A DNA stretch of 64,000 bases from Gordionus sp. m RMFG-2023 (Eukaryota > Nematomorpha > Gordioida > Chordodea > Parachordodidae). The stretch is taken from the NCBI RefSeq assembly GCF_954871325.1, contig NC_088775.1, forward strand, positions 64,519,561-64,583,560, in the 5' to 3' direction. Positions within the stretch are counted from its first letter, which is position 1. Every line of letters starts with the position of its first letter. Under the pieces are notes generated by a model that did no database searches, was not told the origin of the DNA, and worked only from the letters and a program-made list of their open reading frames with translations. Position numbers and translations under genes: made by a program. Shown here piece by piece: positions 1 through 13,290 of this stretch.

Positions 1-1230
1 AAATGGGGCTTATAAATCAGGATGCTTTAACTCTTTCGGTCGCGGTAGCGCAAATATAAAACCATCTTTATATCTTCTAAAGGAGTTCATCTTCTACATA
101 TAAAATGAAACCACCACGAATATATATATTAAAAGATATTCTTTTTTATATGTTTTTGGGAAGTTATTTTTTTTTCGCGCATTAATATAAATCATTAATA
201 AGAGGGCATAATGATGGGTGGTCAGAGGTACCTTAGTTTTATTTTGTTTATTATAAATGTGAATAATTTTAGATGAATATTTATCAATATAAAATATTTA
301 TTTTCGCTATAATATTACTTTAAATGGTATATATCTTTTATTTACAAAAATTTCTTAAAAAAATTAATATAATTTAATTTACTTAACGCCTCGTATTATA
401 AAAATATCAGGAAAAAAAATTGAATTATGTATTTAGATCCTCATTTCTTTGGTAGACCAACCATTACCTAATGTTGGACTAACGTACCCAGAGTACGGAA
501 ATGTTGGTCCCATCCCAATTCACATTAATTTTAAAAAAAAGTAGTTTTTATAAATGTATATTAACTATTTTAAGGATTTAGATATGTTTATTTATTCAAA
601 TTAGTTTAATATTATTGAATTTATTAAAGTGAACCACTTAAAGGAAAAATTAATTTGATATATAAGGTGTAATATACATGAAGGTTATATTTATTTGATT
701 AAAAATTATAAAATGAATTAGTTTAATATAATTTAATATCTTATTTTTTTATAGAATATAGAATCAATTCAAGTGACACTATCAAAGTAATTTACTTAAA
801 AATGTTCATAGGGAATGTAAGTACAAGGAAGGCTTACTAACAAATAAATTTATTATAATACATTCTTAAAACAGTAATTATAAACTCATCGAGCGATAAA
901 TCCAATTAATACTTTTATCTTTATGTAATTAATCGGATTTAATAAAAGATCACTGATGACATCATGAATAAATTAAAAACATGTAATATAAAAAATATAT
1001 TATGCGTATAATATATATACATTGTAGTTCATTTACAGTAAAAAAATATTATATAATCTTGAATATATTGTCTCACAAAACATATAGAGATTCTAAAATG
1101 ATATAAGAAATATTATATGGAATAATAATTTTATATAAATAAGAATACCCATGGATAATGCATTTATTTAGAGTATATTTAGTATAAGTATGACCCAGCA
1201 CCTTTTATTCTTGATGTGTATACGGTAAGC
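1..1230. other. AT-rich intergenic, 3' side of SoxB
   Basis: No convincing coding region or repeat boundary is seen. On the minus strand an AATAAA hexamer lies at 1204-1209, about 20 nt beyond the SoxB stop codon, and could be a polyadenylation signal, but AATAAA is common by chance in DNA this AT-rich. Confidence 0.4.
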
Positions 1231-2907
1231 TTAATAATTAAGATGAGTACCTAATGCAGCACTATTTAGAGATGGGTTGGTAAAATAATTAGGATATGGG
1301 TGAGAACTGGTTTGTGAAAATTGGGTAGAGGAATTACCAAGCTGAATTCCAGGTGGTAAAGCGCTCATACACAGAGATGGATTCATGGGATGCAGAGATG
1401 GGTGTGATGCTTGAGGAGGCAAATAGAGAGATATCATATCTCTAAGGTCATTTGACATCGTTGTAGGATTATGTGGATTTATTAGTGGGTGAGAGTTTAT
1501 TTCGTTGGGGTTCGAGGAATGATTCAAGTTATTAGGAAAAAAGTTTGGGTAATTGGATAGAAGCGATTTATTAGAATATTGAGAATAATATCGGTTTAAA
1601 ACTGCCGATGGGACGTAATTTTCATATGGAGACGAGGAATGATAATTTCGTTCTTCGTTTGGTTCAGTATTTGAACTATTTGGAGATCTATCATTTTCGT
1701 GGTTAACTGCCTCCAATTTAATAGGATTTATTTGCGAAATATATTGATTTTTATTATCGGGTGGAATTTGCTTGAGGCTTTTTTCCGAATTTCCTTCTTG
1801 CTTAACATGATGGTTTATGGCGTTAAAATCAGATAGGCGTTTTAATGTGCCATTATTTAATAATGAGGAATAATGTTGCATTGATTGGTGATGTGGATTC
1901 AACATAAAAGGGTGGGGATAAGCTGAGTATGAAGAAATATCACTTCCATTGTTAGTTAAAGAACCGTTGTAAGTTGGAAAATTAGAAGATAGTTGATTTG
2001 TCATTATATTATTGGAATCCCTCATAGATCCATAGTACGAAACTTCACCAGATATATTGGAATTTCCAAATATTGAGGAATGATGATTGTGAGGAATTGT
2101 ACTAATGAGAGGGGTGTTTGATTTGTTTTGTTGAAAATTTTTGTTATTAGTAGATGAGGAAACATTCATCTGAGAATTTTGATAATTTATTGAAGAGGTA
2201 TTTATATTTGTATCCTTTTTGATCAAATTTTTTGTCTTTCTTCTAGGTCTATATTTATAATCAGGGTGATCTTTCATATGCACCGCTCGAAGTCGTTTAG
2301 CTTCGTCTATAAATGGTCTTTTTTCTGATTCTGTTAAAAGTTTCCAATCGCTGCCTAGACGCTTGCTAATCTCAGAGTTATGCATTTTTGGATTCTCTTG
2401 GGCCATTTTTCGTCTTTGCCCTCTTGACCACACCATAAAGGCATTCATTGGTCTTTTAATTCTAGTAGGGGTGGAATTATTTAGTGAGTTACTATTGTGT
2501 GATACATTATTTTGGTGATTGCTTATCAAATTATGTGGTAACATGTTTGGATTTGTGCCTATTAATAGTGGAGATTTTTTGATTGGTGAGGATTTAGTCA
2601 AAAAATCGTTTTGAGAAATGTGATAGTGCTCATACAAGGAGAAGTTTTTATTTTGGCATCCTACACTGCTACCATTACTACTGCCATTATTAGATGGGGG
2701 TGGTGTCAGTTGGGCTTGAATAGGTAATAAGGTAGGAGATATCACATTATTGGAGCTAGGAATTTTATTATTATTGAAATTTACATTTATGATATCGTAT
2801 GAAGTAGTTCGCGAATTTTCTCTAGACCCGTGGTTACTTGAATTGTAATTGAATTGAGTATCAATTTGTAACAAAGTTGAATTGATTGATTCCTTTTCCA
2901 TCTTCAT
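1231..2907 (-). CDS. SoxB1: SoxB-group SOX HMG-box transcription factor
   Basis: Intact 558-residue single-exon gene for a nuclear DNA-binding protein. The HMG box lies at about residues 149-228 (genomic about 2463-2224). It begins [20 protein letters not shown], carries the SOX signature, and ends in the basic stretch [19 protein letters not shown] typical of Sox1/2/3. SOX HMG boxes bind the minor groove at ATTGT-like sites and bend DNA. Near the C-terminus (about residues 490-498) DMISLYLPP matches the conserved DMISMYLP motif of SoxB1 proteins, which supports group B1 over B2. The flanks are low-complexity, rich in Asn, Ser and His, as expected in an AT-biased genome. The ATG at 2907 opens the longest frame; a second Met two codons later is equally possible. 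SoxB genes act in neural and ectodermal development in animals (family knowledge). The reading frame has no damage and is GC-richer than its surroundings. Confidence 0.95.
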   Translation of the reverse strand: MKMEKESINSTLLQIDTQFNYNSSNHGSRENSRTTSYDIINVNFNNNKIPSSNNVISPTLLPIQAQLTPPPSNNGSSNGSSVGCQNKNFSLYEHYHISQNDFLTKSSPIKKSPLLIGTNPNMLPHNLISNHQNNVSHNSNSLNNSTPTRIKRPMNAFMVWSRGQRRKMAQENPKMHNSEISKRLGSDWKLLTESEKRPFIDEAKRLRAVHMKDHPDYKYRPRRKTKNLIKKDTNINTSSINYQNSQMNVSSSTNNKNFQQNKSNTPLISTIPHNHHSSIFGNSNISGEVSYYGSMRDSNNIMTNQLSSNFPTYNGSLTNNGSDISSYSAYPHPFMLNPHHQSMQHYSSLLNNGTLKRLSDFNAINHHVKQEGNSEKSLKQIPPDNKNQYISQINPIKLEAVNHENDRSPNSSNTEPNEERNYHSSSPYENYVPSAVLNRYYSQYSNKSLLSNYPNFFPNNLNHSSNPNEINSHPLINPHNPTTMSNDLRDMISLYLPPQASHPSLHPMNPSLCMSALPPGIQLGNSSTQFSQTSSHPYPNYFTNPSLNSAALGTHLNY

Positions 2908-3149
2908 TCATTTTTACGATAATACATATAAATTTATAATAAATGATAATTTAAAAAAAAACTTAAACTATTAGATCCAACAGCGTATTTGGGATTCATA
3001 ATTTTGAGACAACAGATTTTAACAAATGTTTTTTAGTTACAATGATTTTAGAAAATGAAATTATAGATAGGAAATAAAGGCATTACAAAATGAAATGATT
3101 GTAAAATACATTTATACTTTCTTTTTATTTCAAATTTTATGATTCAGAT
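2908..3149. other. SoxB upstream region
   Basis: AT-rich DNA directly upstream of the SoxB start. It presumably holds the 5' UTR and core promoter, but I see no clear TATA box, initiator or other defined site. Confidence 0.3.
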
Positions 3150-3516
3150 CAGGTTGTAAACCCTTGTTCTAAAAAATGTTCTGGGGTCCTTTGTTCAGTG
3201 AAAAATCCCTGGACGAGTTCCAGAGTTCAGAAAAACAAGGACTTATAAAATTTAACTAAATAATAAAATCATCAGTATTTTTTCAAATTAATTTTATTAA
3301 ATCTAGTATTTACGATAAAAATCATTTATCATCATAATTATAATATATAATACAATTTTTTTTAAAAATACTAAATACTTATTTAAAAATTTTAGTTAAG
3401 TATTTAAGTCAATTATGATATATATCAAAATATCATCTTTGAGGAAATAAATTTTTAAAAACAATTTTTGAACTAAAAAAGGGCTCAGTTCTCGAGTGTT
3501 CGGGTTCTGAGCCCTG
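3150..3516. mobile_element. Non-autonomous hAT-like element, family with GTGAACCC-type ends
   Basis: Begins near CAGGTTGTAAACCC and ends near GGGTTCTGAGCCCTG, imperfect inverted ends. Its interior closely matches the element at 31179-32026 (shared phrases around TTCAGTGAAAAAT and CATTTATCATCATAATTA), which has a perfect 8-bp target duplication. This copy has no visible duplication and abuts a 13-G run, so it is an older or truncated copy. Confidence 0.6.
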
Positions 3517-3584
3517 TGGGGGGGGGGGGGCAACCCCTTGAAATATGCGAGCAGGTAGAATATTATCATAAAAGTGCATTAGGC

Positions 3585-3912
3585 CAGAGATATTCATAGG
3601 CCGGCCCATATATCATATTTTCTAAGGGGTCTGGGTTTTTAAATGGTCTTGGGTCTAAATTATTAAATTTAAATTTAGCTTATTAAAATCAGTTACTAAC
3701 TTAGAGAAATATGCCATTTTTTTCTTCTAATAGTTAGAAATTTCAGTATTGTATACAAAATGATTGCCTTAAATTTTTGGATATGAACTTGAGATTTTTT
3801 TTTGAAACTTATTATGGACTTGGGAATTTTTTTAATATTAGACATGAAAAATTTCTTTACTGCGGGCCTGGGCTGGACTTGGTCAAAAAATTAAGGCTCA
3901 TCAAGGTCTCTA
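3585..3912. mobile_element. hAT-type MITE with 8-bp target duplication CATTAGGC
   Basis: A 328-bp element flanked by CATTAGGC at 3577-3584 and 3913-3920. Ends read CAGAGATATTCATAGGCCGG and, inverted on the right, TAGAGACCTTGATGAGCC. No coding capacity. The 8-bp duplication and CAGAGA ends point to the hAT superfamily. Confidence 0.75.
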
Positions 3913-3920
3913 CATTAGGC

Positions 3921-4024
3921 TACATCCAAAGCTGATTTAGTTTTTGTTGACTATAATGTATTATGAAATAATCATCTAACAAAAAACTTTTTACATCTTG
4001 AAAAGGAAATCGGCTTTGGATGTA
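3921..4024. repeat. Small hairpin MITE
   Basis: TACATCCAAAGCTGATTT at the left end is matched by AAATCGGCTTTGGATGTA at the right end, giving about 18-bp inverted ends around some 70 bp of AT-rich loop. The adjacent hAT MITE inserted right at its left edge. Confidence 0.55.
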
Positions 4025-5889
4025 GAGTAAAATTGTTATAGAACACTTTTAACTTTTTGGGTAAAACATTTATATTATATTGATTATGGAAACTAAGAAA
4101 CAAACTTCAAATAATAACTAACAGTAACACCTATTTTAGGCTTATACATTTATTTTAAGATATATTTTATCGTTTATTTTAAAAAAAAATATATGAAATT
4201 TTTAGAAAATAAATTTAAAATTATAATATGAAAATAAAAGGCAAATATAATAATACCTTCTTTTTGGGAATTGTTAATTTAGTATAATATAGGCTCTTCT
4301 TATTCAATTTCAGCTGTATATATAATTTATATTGTAAAAATTACAATAAAAAATTCTATTATATTTTAAGTCACAATAGAATTTAATAAAAAGGGAGAAA
4401 ATTGCAATTTAATATTATTGTTGTGTGTTACTGTGATATAAAAGATCGAAATATTATCTTTATTTTATTTATTTACTTTTATATTTTTAATAATAACAGT
4501 ATATAATCATAATGAAGGTGTCTCATTCTAACATTTTTTTTAATAAATAGGGTTAGTAGAATTTCTCAATTTAATTATATATATTTATTAAATTATGTTT
4601 ATATATAACTTTTTTTAAAAAATTTATATATTTTTAATTAAATGAAAATCCTACTAATAACAAAAAAAATTTGTCATTTTTTGAGAGTAAAAAAAGTTAT
4701 TTGTAGATGTAACATGTAGTTTATATTAAATTTATTATAAAATTACATATATTTATGAAATAACAATTTCATTAAATTACTAAACAAAAATTCAATTTAA
4801 ATAAAGATGAATTTTAATAAAAACCTATAAAATATAGTTATAAAATATCATTCAAGTATCTAAATGGGAATTAGCGGCTCAGTATATCTATAATTTTAGT
4901 ATTCCTAAAATATTAGTTATGGACAAAAAGTTTTTTTGAGATTATTTTTCACTTAAATAATAAGAGATCCATTCGAAGAAAAAAATGAACCATTTTAACT
5001 TGCTTACATTTTACGTCACTAGATTTAAATAAATTAATTAAGTTATTTCTTATTAAAGGTGAAAATTTTAACAAACGAATTTGTCAAAATTCATCTAGTT
5101 ATAAAACATCAATCATTATTATCTTGTTTATCGAGCGAAATAGATAAAAATATAATATTAAAATATGCCAATCACTTATTGATTAAGAATTTCACAATAT
5201 AGAATGGCAGATTTATATTCCACTTTAGGAAAAGAATAAACATCACCCCCAATAAAAAATTTATAAAATAATAATTTTATAATCCATCGTTTGTAATATA
5301 GAAACATTGTTTATTATTATCTTCACTATAATTTTAGTATTAAATTACCTTATGACTAGTTATATAATAACAATTCTTTTAACTCTACAATATAAAAATT
5401 AGGTAATATCGTTTTATTTTCTTTTTGAAAAATATAATTGCGGGTAAAAAAATTATAAAATTAGTGTAAAAAATATAAAGTATAAGATAAATTATATAAT
5501 AGCCTTAAGGTTAATAACAATATTATTATAAATACTTTTTAACCAATTTGTCGTTTGTAGATACATTTATTTTTAAAATTATTTATACAATCTAATATTT
5601 GCCCATATTAAATTAATTATTTAACTAATTTATGCGCAATGAAATTGTTAAAAAAATATTATCATTTTTAGATAGTTTATATATAATCACATTTTTGAAA
5701 CTATATTAATCTTTTATTTTTTTTTAAATATTCTTGAGACTGAGAAATAGATATAAATTTAAATGCATATATATTAGTAAAAAAAATCTATCAATATGCG
5801 TTCTGCGGAATGCAATATTAGCCAAAAATAGCATTTAATTTAAAGAGTCTCTATTCTAACATGGGCAATCTACAATAGTGCTTTGTTAA
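4025..5889. other. AT-rich DNA, nothing recognised
   Basis: About 1.9 kb of very AT-rich sequence with short homopolymers. I see no open frame of note, no inverted ends and no GC-rich island. Confidence 0.4.
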
Positions 5890-7927
5890 GACTTTTGGCA
5901 GCTCGGGGCGAAAATAAATATAAATTTGGCGGTCTTTTAAAAAACTTAAATTAATTTAAGCTTAAAATAACTAACTAATCTTGCCAGGCGCGTAACCAAT
6001 GGGGGGGGGAAGAGGGAAATTTCACCCCCCATAGCAAATTTGACTGTTTTTCTAAATATTATTTTAAGATAATAAAAAATTTTACCCGGACCCCCTCCCC
6101 CTTGCCCCATCAAAATTTTTCAATATCAAGCAGAGTTTATCTTTACTGCTAGTTGCATTAATAAATTATTTTCCTATAGCTCAATACTATGTAGAAATTT
6201 ACAAAAACCAAATTTCAATTTGGTTCAAGATATTGATTTGGAGGAAAATGTGGACAGGAAGAATGAATGTAGTTGAATATTTCATAATATTTATATAGAC
6301 GTTGAATTAAATCTTATAAAATATCCAATTTCATTCCATTCTTAGATACTTTTTTATCGCAAATTAAAGTACGGTTTTTAGATAAAAAACAAGTCTTTGG
6401 TAATCTTCAAATTTTATTACCAAAAGACCCTTCTTCGTTTTCTGATGCCATTATTGGTATAATTAAATATTTAGCAAAATTTTATTCCTATGATGTTGAT
6501 ACTGAAATCAATTTAATCAGTGAATTCGAATTGTGGTATAAATATTTACTACGTTTATTATTTTACCTGAGCATGCTATTGATGCGCTCAATCGGTATAA
6601 GGAGGCTTAATTTATTTTGAAGGTATTCTTGCATGTTTGCCTATTACAACATATACGAATGAAAGGACCTTTTCCAAATTGAGAAGGTTGATAACTTATT
6701 TACAAAATACTACTTCTCGGCTAAATGGGTTAGCTATGTTAAATATCCACAGAGATTTATTTCCAACGACATAGAAAATTCTTGATGAATTGGAAAAATT
6801 CCCACGAAAATTAAAAATCGCATTATAATTATAGTATTTAATAAATTTTTTATATAATATTGTATTTAATAAGTTATAAAAACTTGTTCTTTAAAAAATT
6901 TTCTAGTCAATATTTTATACTCACTACAATTAGAATTTTCAATCAAAAAATATATTTATATTATATGAGAATTTAAGCTGAGGCTAGTTTTTAAAGCAAA
7001 TTTTATAAAAAAAAAAATTGACACTAAACTTTATTTCAATTTTATATTTTTTTAAAAAAATTTATCTATAATATACCTAACTTAAAATAAAAATTGGGTT
7101 ATAACTTTTATTTCTTCTTATATTCATAAGCGCGAATTAGTAATCAGGAGACCCAAAAGAAAGCGACTACTTACGTCAACGCATAGGAATTCAGATTATA
7201 AAATCTAATTTTACACGCCATAAGTTCATTCCCCGAGGAGCCGATTAATCTAGATTTTCTTCTTCTTCCCTAAATTATTTAAACCCCCCCCCCCTTCTTC
7301 TTCATATTATCATTTGCATTTATTATATTTCTATTATATCTATTATTATACTTTGTATTATGAAGTCCTTGTTTGTTAACTTTCTTGAATTTTCTAGAAT
7401 TATGTTTTGGAATTTTATTTTTATACTATCATTTTGTCAGATTTAATTTGTCTTTATTAATAAATGTTAAATTTAAAAATTAAAAAAAAAATTTCTTAAA
7501 TAATTAATTTATAAAAGGAACCAAAATTCAAATAAAAATTAAAAATATTAATATAATTATTATTGAATTATGAATAATTTAAAAGAATAGATCAAAGATA
7601 TGACCCGGCCAAAGGTGAGGAAAAAGCTGGCCAAAGAGGGTTTGGAGGCAAAGCCCCCCAAAAAAATTTCCCCCCCTATAGGAAAATCCTGGATACGCCA
7701 CTGAATCTTGCCAATTTTAAAATGCAGTTGTAAATAAGCAGCATAAATTAGGTAATATTATATGTAATTTGTAATAAATGATTGAATTAAATAATATTAA
7801 TGAACCGAATATATAATTAATATGTATACTTTTTAAGTTATAATTCACTTTTAATGCACAAAAAACTAAATTTAGCGACCTCTAAATTAGTAGGAATTTT
7901 ATGGCGCCTGCTGCCCGCCCACTCTTA
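5890..7927. mobile_element. Decayed hAT-like element split by a younger hAT
   Basis: The left part (about 5890-5984) has TTTTGGCAGCTCGGGGCGAA and TTTGGCGG, the right part (7704 to about 7927) has GCGACCTCTAAATT and GGCGCCTGCTGCCC, roughly inverted. The left motifs resemble the end of the hAT at 32734 (TTTTTGGCAGCCCAGGGC, TTTGGCGGCC). The 1.7-kb hAT at 5985-7703 sits inside it. Confidence 0.4.
5985..7703 (+). mobile_element. hAT transposon with target duplication AATCTTGC
   Basis: Flanked by perfect 8-bp duplications AATCTTGC at 5977-5984 and 7704-7711. Ends CAGGCGCGTA and, inverted, CAGTGGCGTATCC are hAT-like. A degraded plus-strand transposase remnant spans about 6400-6830. Its C-terminus reads in pieces: TYTNERTFSKLRRLITYL, then SRLNGLAMLNIHRDL, then ILDELEKFP. 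This matches the hAT dimerisation region of ZMYM1-like transposases and the same region at 24899-25171. The coding remnant carries frameshifts and stops, so the copy is inactive, though the exact duplication suggests moderate age. Confidence 0.8.
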
Positions 7928-8501
7928 CCGATTATACGGATCTGGCCTATTATAGGCAATGTTTAGATCTGGAATGAAAAAGATATGTAGAAATTTATAA
8001 AAAATATAAAGATTAAAGGATTTTAGAGAGAACGAATGAAATATAAATATTTAGACTGAAGTAAACTACAATCAATAAAAAAAAAGTAAGAATTTGGAAA
8101 AATTGTAGGTTCCGTTTTTACCTAAAAAATTGTTTAAAACCTTTATATCATACAATTGGTATTTTCATTAAAAACTTTACAATTAATAGATTTTTAAAAT
8201 TGAAGAATAAACCAACTGTAAAGAGATTTTAATATTCTTCCCTTCTTTTGACTTGGGTTATAATATGACTACCATTTTTTATATCTTGAGAAACATTATA
8301 TATCATTAATAGATAACTAACAATATACCATTTGCTGGCACTATTATACAATTTATGATATATTATAATTTATTTTGTAAAATGTATGTTGATTTTGCCG
8401 CCCAACAGTGGGGTTAGTTAAATCACCTTATAAGGCTTCTAAGACCATTGTTCTACCTTTTATGGACCAAAATCCTACTTTCAAAATAGTTTATTGCTTA
8501 T
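7928..8501. other. AT-rich DNA, nothing recognised
   Basis: No open frame, repeat boundary or RNA-like fold is evident. Confidence 0.35.
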
Positions 8502-8502
8502 T

Positions 8503-8599
8503 AGTCACATAGTGTAGTTTTTCAATTCTAATTAAAAGACAGGAGGACACTATGTTTTTGAAAAGTTACTGTGTATTTGAAAAAGGACACTATGTGACT
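8503..8599. repeat. Short MITE with AGTCACATAGTGT inverted ends
   Basis: AGTCACATAGTGTAGTTTTTC at the left is mirrored by GAAAAAGGACACTATGTGACT at the right, about 20 bp of imperfect inverted repeat around a 55-bp centre that also holds another copy of GACACTATGT. Confidence 0.6.
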
Positions 8600-8621
8600 T
8601 AAAAAGGTTTGATAATTCTAT

Positions 8622-8831
8622 TACTGTTAAACAGCTCTATTTGAGCCGATTTTAAAAACAGCTAACTCAATATTTTAGCCAGAAATGTATTGCCTATGCT
8701 TTGAGATTTCGCCAATAGATATCCAAACCTTTCTGTGCCAAGCAAAATATTTAGGTTGCGTTTTTTCTTGATAAAATATTGAGTTAGCCGTTTTTTTAAA
8801 TCGCATCAAATCGAGCCGTTTAACAACACTA
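8622..8831. mobile_element. hAT MITE, TAGTGTTGTTAAACGGCTC family
   Basis: A 210-bp element with long imperfect inverted ends. The right end reads GAGCCGTTTAACAACACTA and the left GTTAAACAGCTCTATTTGAG; inner arms CAATATTTTAGCC and GATAAAATATTGAG also pair. A second copy lies at 31590-31810. The terminal TAGTGTTGTTAA matches the ends of the large hAT at 51585-56113. Confidence 0.7.
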
Positions 8832-11800
8832 AATTTTATAAGTTCTTTGCATTTTTTTAATAACTCATAAATTTGATTATTTAATATTAATCAGCAAAAT
8901 AAAAGTAAAAAATAAATGTAAAAATAAAAATAAAATTTATAATCATTAGTATTTTAAAGGTAGACACATTAAGGGGAGGGGTGCACAGGGGCTAAAACCC
9001 AAAAAATTTTTAATATTTTGAAATTTTATTTATTTCTTTTTTTGATCATTTTATGATAGAATTATACCTCTATTTTAAATTTTGAACATTTTCAAAAATT
9101 GAACCACTTGAAGTTAACAAACTAGTAATCATTGGTTTAAAGTGTTCTGTCCTGGTTTTGCTAACGCCGCTTGCTAGCTTTATTATTTTTAATTAAAAAT
9201 ATCGACAATATAAAGTTTATAAAACTTTCTCAAATTCTAAAAGAGGGTTCAAACTTTGCTAGATTAATTAAATTGTATATTGATACATTTAAGTTTAATA
9301 TAATTTATAATTTTGTCTTGCAAATATTTTCTAAATTTGATATAAAATTATTATTTAATATACTTTTTTTAATAGGCAATTATTTCAAAATATATTTTTG
9401 AGTATAGATGCATGCTACTAAAATCTATATTAGAATTAAATATCCTGGTTTCTAGTTCTTTAATTATAAAAATTGGTTTAAATGGTTTACACCTCTCACA
9501 ATTCAACTAGCCCCGGTCTCCCATCTGTGGCAACATATATAATTTTAATAACACATCATTATATAATTTAAACACTGAAAAGTAACTTTTGAGATTTCAA
9601 AAATAAAATTAAATAAAGAGTTTATACTTATAAATAAATAAAAAACCACGCTATATAGAATATAATTTTATTTGTAAAATAAATGCTAATTAAACCAGAT
9701 CCGAGAAAAAAATTTAAAGAAGTTATGAAAACTTTTTACGATATATTTATTAAAATAAACAAATAATTTAGAAAAGGGCTAAAAAAAATTGGCATTTATT
9801 GAAACATCAGGAAGTGTAAGCAAGTCCAATACAATCTTTGAGTCTGGCCAGATCTGAATAAAAAAAATTTAAAGACACAAATCGGAACATTATGTATAAT
9901 GGTTCTGTTATATTCCTATTTATAACGAAATGAAGGTTTCCAATTTATTCATAATATATTATTTGTAATAAAATAATATAAGAGAGGAGTGGCATGACTA
10001 GCCAGGATTCGTTTTTGACAGAAAGATTTAAAAATTGGGTTCAACCGAACTAGTCTCTAAGTTAACTTCATTAAAAAAAAATTAAAGTTTAATTATCTAA
10101 AATGTTTTAATTTACGTTAAAAGAATTTAGGGTGATTAGATCCGCTCTAGCAGAACAATTTAGTTTCGACTACGGTTTGGTAAATTGTAATGATTCATTC
10201 TAGTCTCTTGATTATAATTGGTCCGGCTCTTTGATTTAACATTAATAGTTTATAATTGAAAAATTATTATTTTAAATCTTATGATTATTTTTTTAAATAT
10301 AAATAAATTTGTTATTAATAATTATATATTTAATATTCAAAAACAATCAAACTTTTGGTTCTCAAAACAACCTGCCAATTGCTCAGGTCATGTTAATCTT
10401 AAAGGATTGTGAAATGGATAAATATATAATTTTTTTTATCCTTTTATACTATAAGCAAGCAAATAACCCATCATTTCGGCGTTTTCCTGTAACCACCCAT
10501 CTGGATATGAACATAAATTAATAGTTTTCTTTGTTAAATTCGAGGTGTAGTTGCAAGGTAATAAAATTTGCTATTTTCGAGACGGAAAAATTATATTTGT
10601 GATTTTAAATATGACAAAATTATATATATTTTTTATTGTTAGTTTTTATAAAAAAAAATTATTTAAAAATTTAGCTTTATTTATTCTTTAACCTCCTGAT
10701 AAATTTTCATTTTTTTTAAAAGTTTGAAAATGTAAATGAAAATAAAATATTATTTACTTTATTCTATCAGATACAAACTTTTCAAATTTTGAAACATTAA
10801 AAATTTTAGAATTAATTTTGAATTAGCTGAAGCAAAAATAATTATTTTGGCCCAGCCCACCACCTGCCCCGTAGAAAGTTCTTTAAATAAAGGCTCGGGC
10901 CTATTTATTCGTAATATTATAATCAATATATATCCAATTTTATATAATCAAAGGTTAGTTTTATTTTTAGATTATTATAAAATTCAACATTTTCAGAGGT
11001 ATAGATATCAATAAAAACTTAAGGGATGACACAAACCACGTTAATTCGGAATAATATTTGTTATCGGGGATATTGCTTCATGGTAATAAAATGTAGAAAT
11101 CGCTTTATATATATAGTTTAAAAAGGTGGACTATGAGGGTTAATTTTCAAATTCTTCTGCTCGAGACTGAATCGAAAATAAACATTAAAGAGAGGAAAAA
11201 CCAAGATTTTAACGACAAATATAAAGAAAGGGTGAGGCTGAGTTTTAGGGCAACTTAATTTTTGTTCTTAATCACTTTTCAGAACATTCGAATTTTAAAA
11301 AGAAAAGGACGAATCAAAACTGAGAGTTGAAAATAATTGTTTAATATATAATGAAAATAATTATTCCCAAGGCTTTTATAGTTGCTTTTTATGGTTTAAA
11401 CAAACACTCAATTTATTAGACATAATATTGCTAAAATTTTAAATATTATTGGATATATATGAATTTTTTTTAATAGGGCAAAATAATCCTTTTAGTTTAT
11501 TTTTGATTTTATTTTCTGTAAACAACAAATTTATAAAAATTTAATTAATAAATAATACAAAATATTGATATAGTCATACATTTTAAGATAATTGTGTATT
11601 TTAGTTGTCCTTGAAACAAGACAATAATATATAAAAATATATAATATTAATAACTATGTGAAATTCTTATACATATTTCACAAGGATATCATATTTCTTA
11701 CGTATTAAATATTAGGATGATGACCTATTATATCATGATCTTATTCGTAGGTATAAATATATATATTTAATATTTATACTAATCCTTGTAATTATGCATT

Positions 11801-13177
11801 ATAAATTTACAACTGAGATAATTAAATATAAAAAAAATATTAATATTTAAACTATTATTATAGAGTCCATAATAGATCTTAGGGGTAAATGTTTTGGGTA
11901 TAACAGTTTTTGTATAACTTGTCTATATATTGTTGTCACTAGGAAGGTGTTAAATCGACAGATTTTATATTCGAATATTTATTGGAAATTGCCTAAGTTA
12001 AAATAATATGACTATTGAGCAAACCTAAATGTGGTCTATATTGAAAACTTTATGATAATATATGTATTCGTTTTAATAATATGGTAGACGAAAAGCGTTT
12101 TAAAAAAATCATTTTTAATTCAACCAAGAGACATGACTTTTTTTAAAGCTTTTGCCTATAATATATTAAAATATTATATGCAAATTTTTTTATTATAAAC
12201 CCTGTTAGGGATATTTTAAACATTAATTTATATTATTAATAAATTCAAATTAATGTTTTTGATAAATCATAAATTTTTTTTAATTTGATTTTATATTTTT
12301 AACAAAAATTTTTGTATATAAAATTTTTAAGAATATTTTTAACAGATACAAAATTTTTAAACGAAAGATTCAATAAGTATTAGCAAATGATAGTATTAGC
12401 TAAGAGACATATTCTTATTAGGAGACTCCACAGGATACAAATATCTAAACTTTTGGAAAGGAAAGAGGAACAAACATCCGCACTTTTCCATGCTAGACAA
12501 AAAAAAAACGTTGTATTTCAATAACTGTACTTAGTGAGAGGATTTTCTTTATAGCTAGGTTGATGCTGGAATTTAAAGAGATCATCCTTATGTGCAGAAA
12601 ATTTGAATTAAATTTTTTTTATACATGATAAATTACAAAGTTGAATATGAAAATTAGTTTTTCCAACATAGAATACAATATTGTATAATCACGTAATTAG
12701 TGTATATATTTTATTTTAATCAACAATTTCTTAGCACTTCTCAAAAAACCAGTCCGCATTTATTAAAAGTGTTAATTTATTGTAAATGTCAATCTTATAT
12801 CATTTACTGAGGGAGATTTGAATTTTATATTATTAACTGAGTGGAATTTTTGAACTTGAAAAATCTTATTTGACCGGAAATGCATTCCAGCATATGTAGA
12901 TTTACCCTATAAAAATCAGACAATTTTTACCATAAACTTCTATGTACTTTTTAATTTATATCTAAAAATATAAATTTATATAGATTAAGAATACTTAAAA
13001 ATTCTGGGCAAAATTGTCCAAAATTTACAGTTTGAATGCTCTACACATGTTGATACATTTTCGGTTAAATCAATTTTTTTAAATTCTCCCTAAATGATTT
13101 AAAATTAGAGATTCCGAGTCCCAATGGATTTCTTATCCCAATACGATATATATTATTTAAAAAAGATATATGTTATT
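8832..13177. other. AT-rich intergenic DNA with unplaced repeat scraps
   Basis: About 4.3 kb without a supportable gene. Short open frames at 9171-9401 and 10309-10521 are low-complexity and match nothing I know. A CCCGGTCTCCCA string near 9514 and a GGCCCAGCCC patch near 10850 may be ends of repeats seen elsewhere in the window (pogo-like and GGCCC families). Confidence 0.4.
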
Positions 13178-13290
13178 GTGCCGATTCGTACTGCCTTTGA
13201 TGAGGGCGGCTAAAAACGGTTCGCAGTCGGCTGCCGTACATCATGCCAGCTCCAACAGTTTCATCGCCGCAAGAAAGAAACACGTAATTA
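13178..13290. other. Unexplained GC-balanced island
   Basis: A stretch of about 110 bp near 50% GC in a 20-25% GC neighbourhood, including GGCGGCTAAAAACGG and CAGTCGGCTGCCG. It has no long open frame, clear inverted ends or tRNA-like boxes. It may be a scrap of a retroelement untranslated region; I do not recognise it. Confidence 0.35.

Noticed and set aside
9171-9401. 76-codon open frame
   Set aside because: Low-complexity Ile/Leu/Phe/Lys composition expected from AT-rich DNA; no domain, no splice or start context.
10309-10521. 70-codon open frame
   Set aside because: No recognisable family and composition close to the local background.
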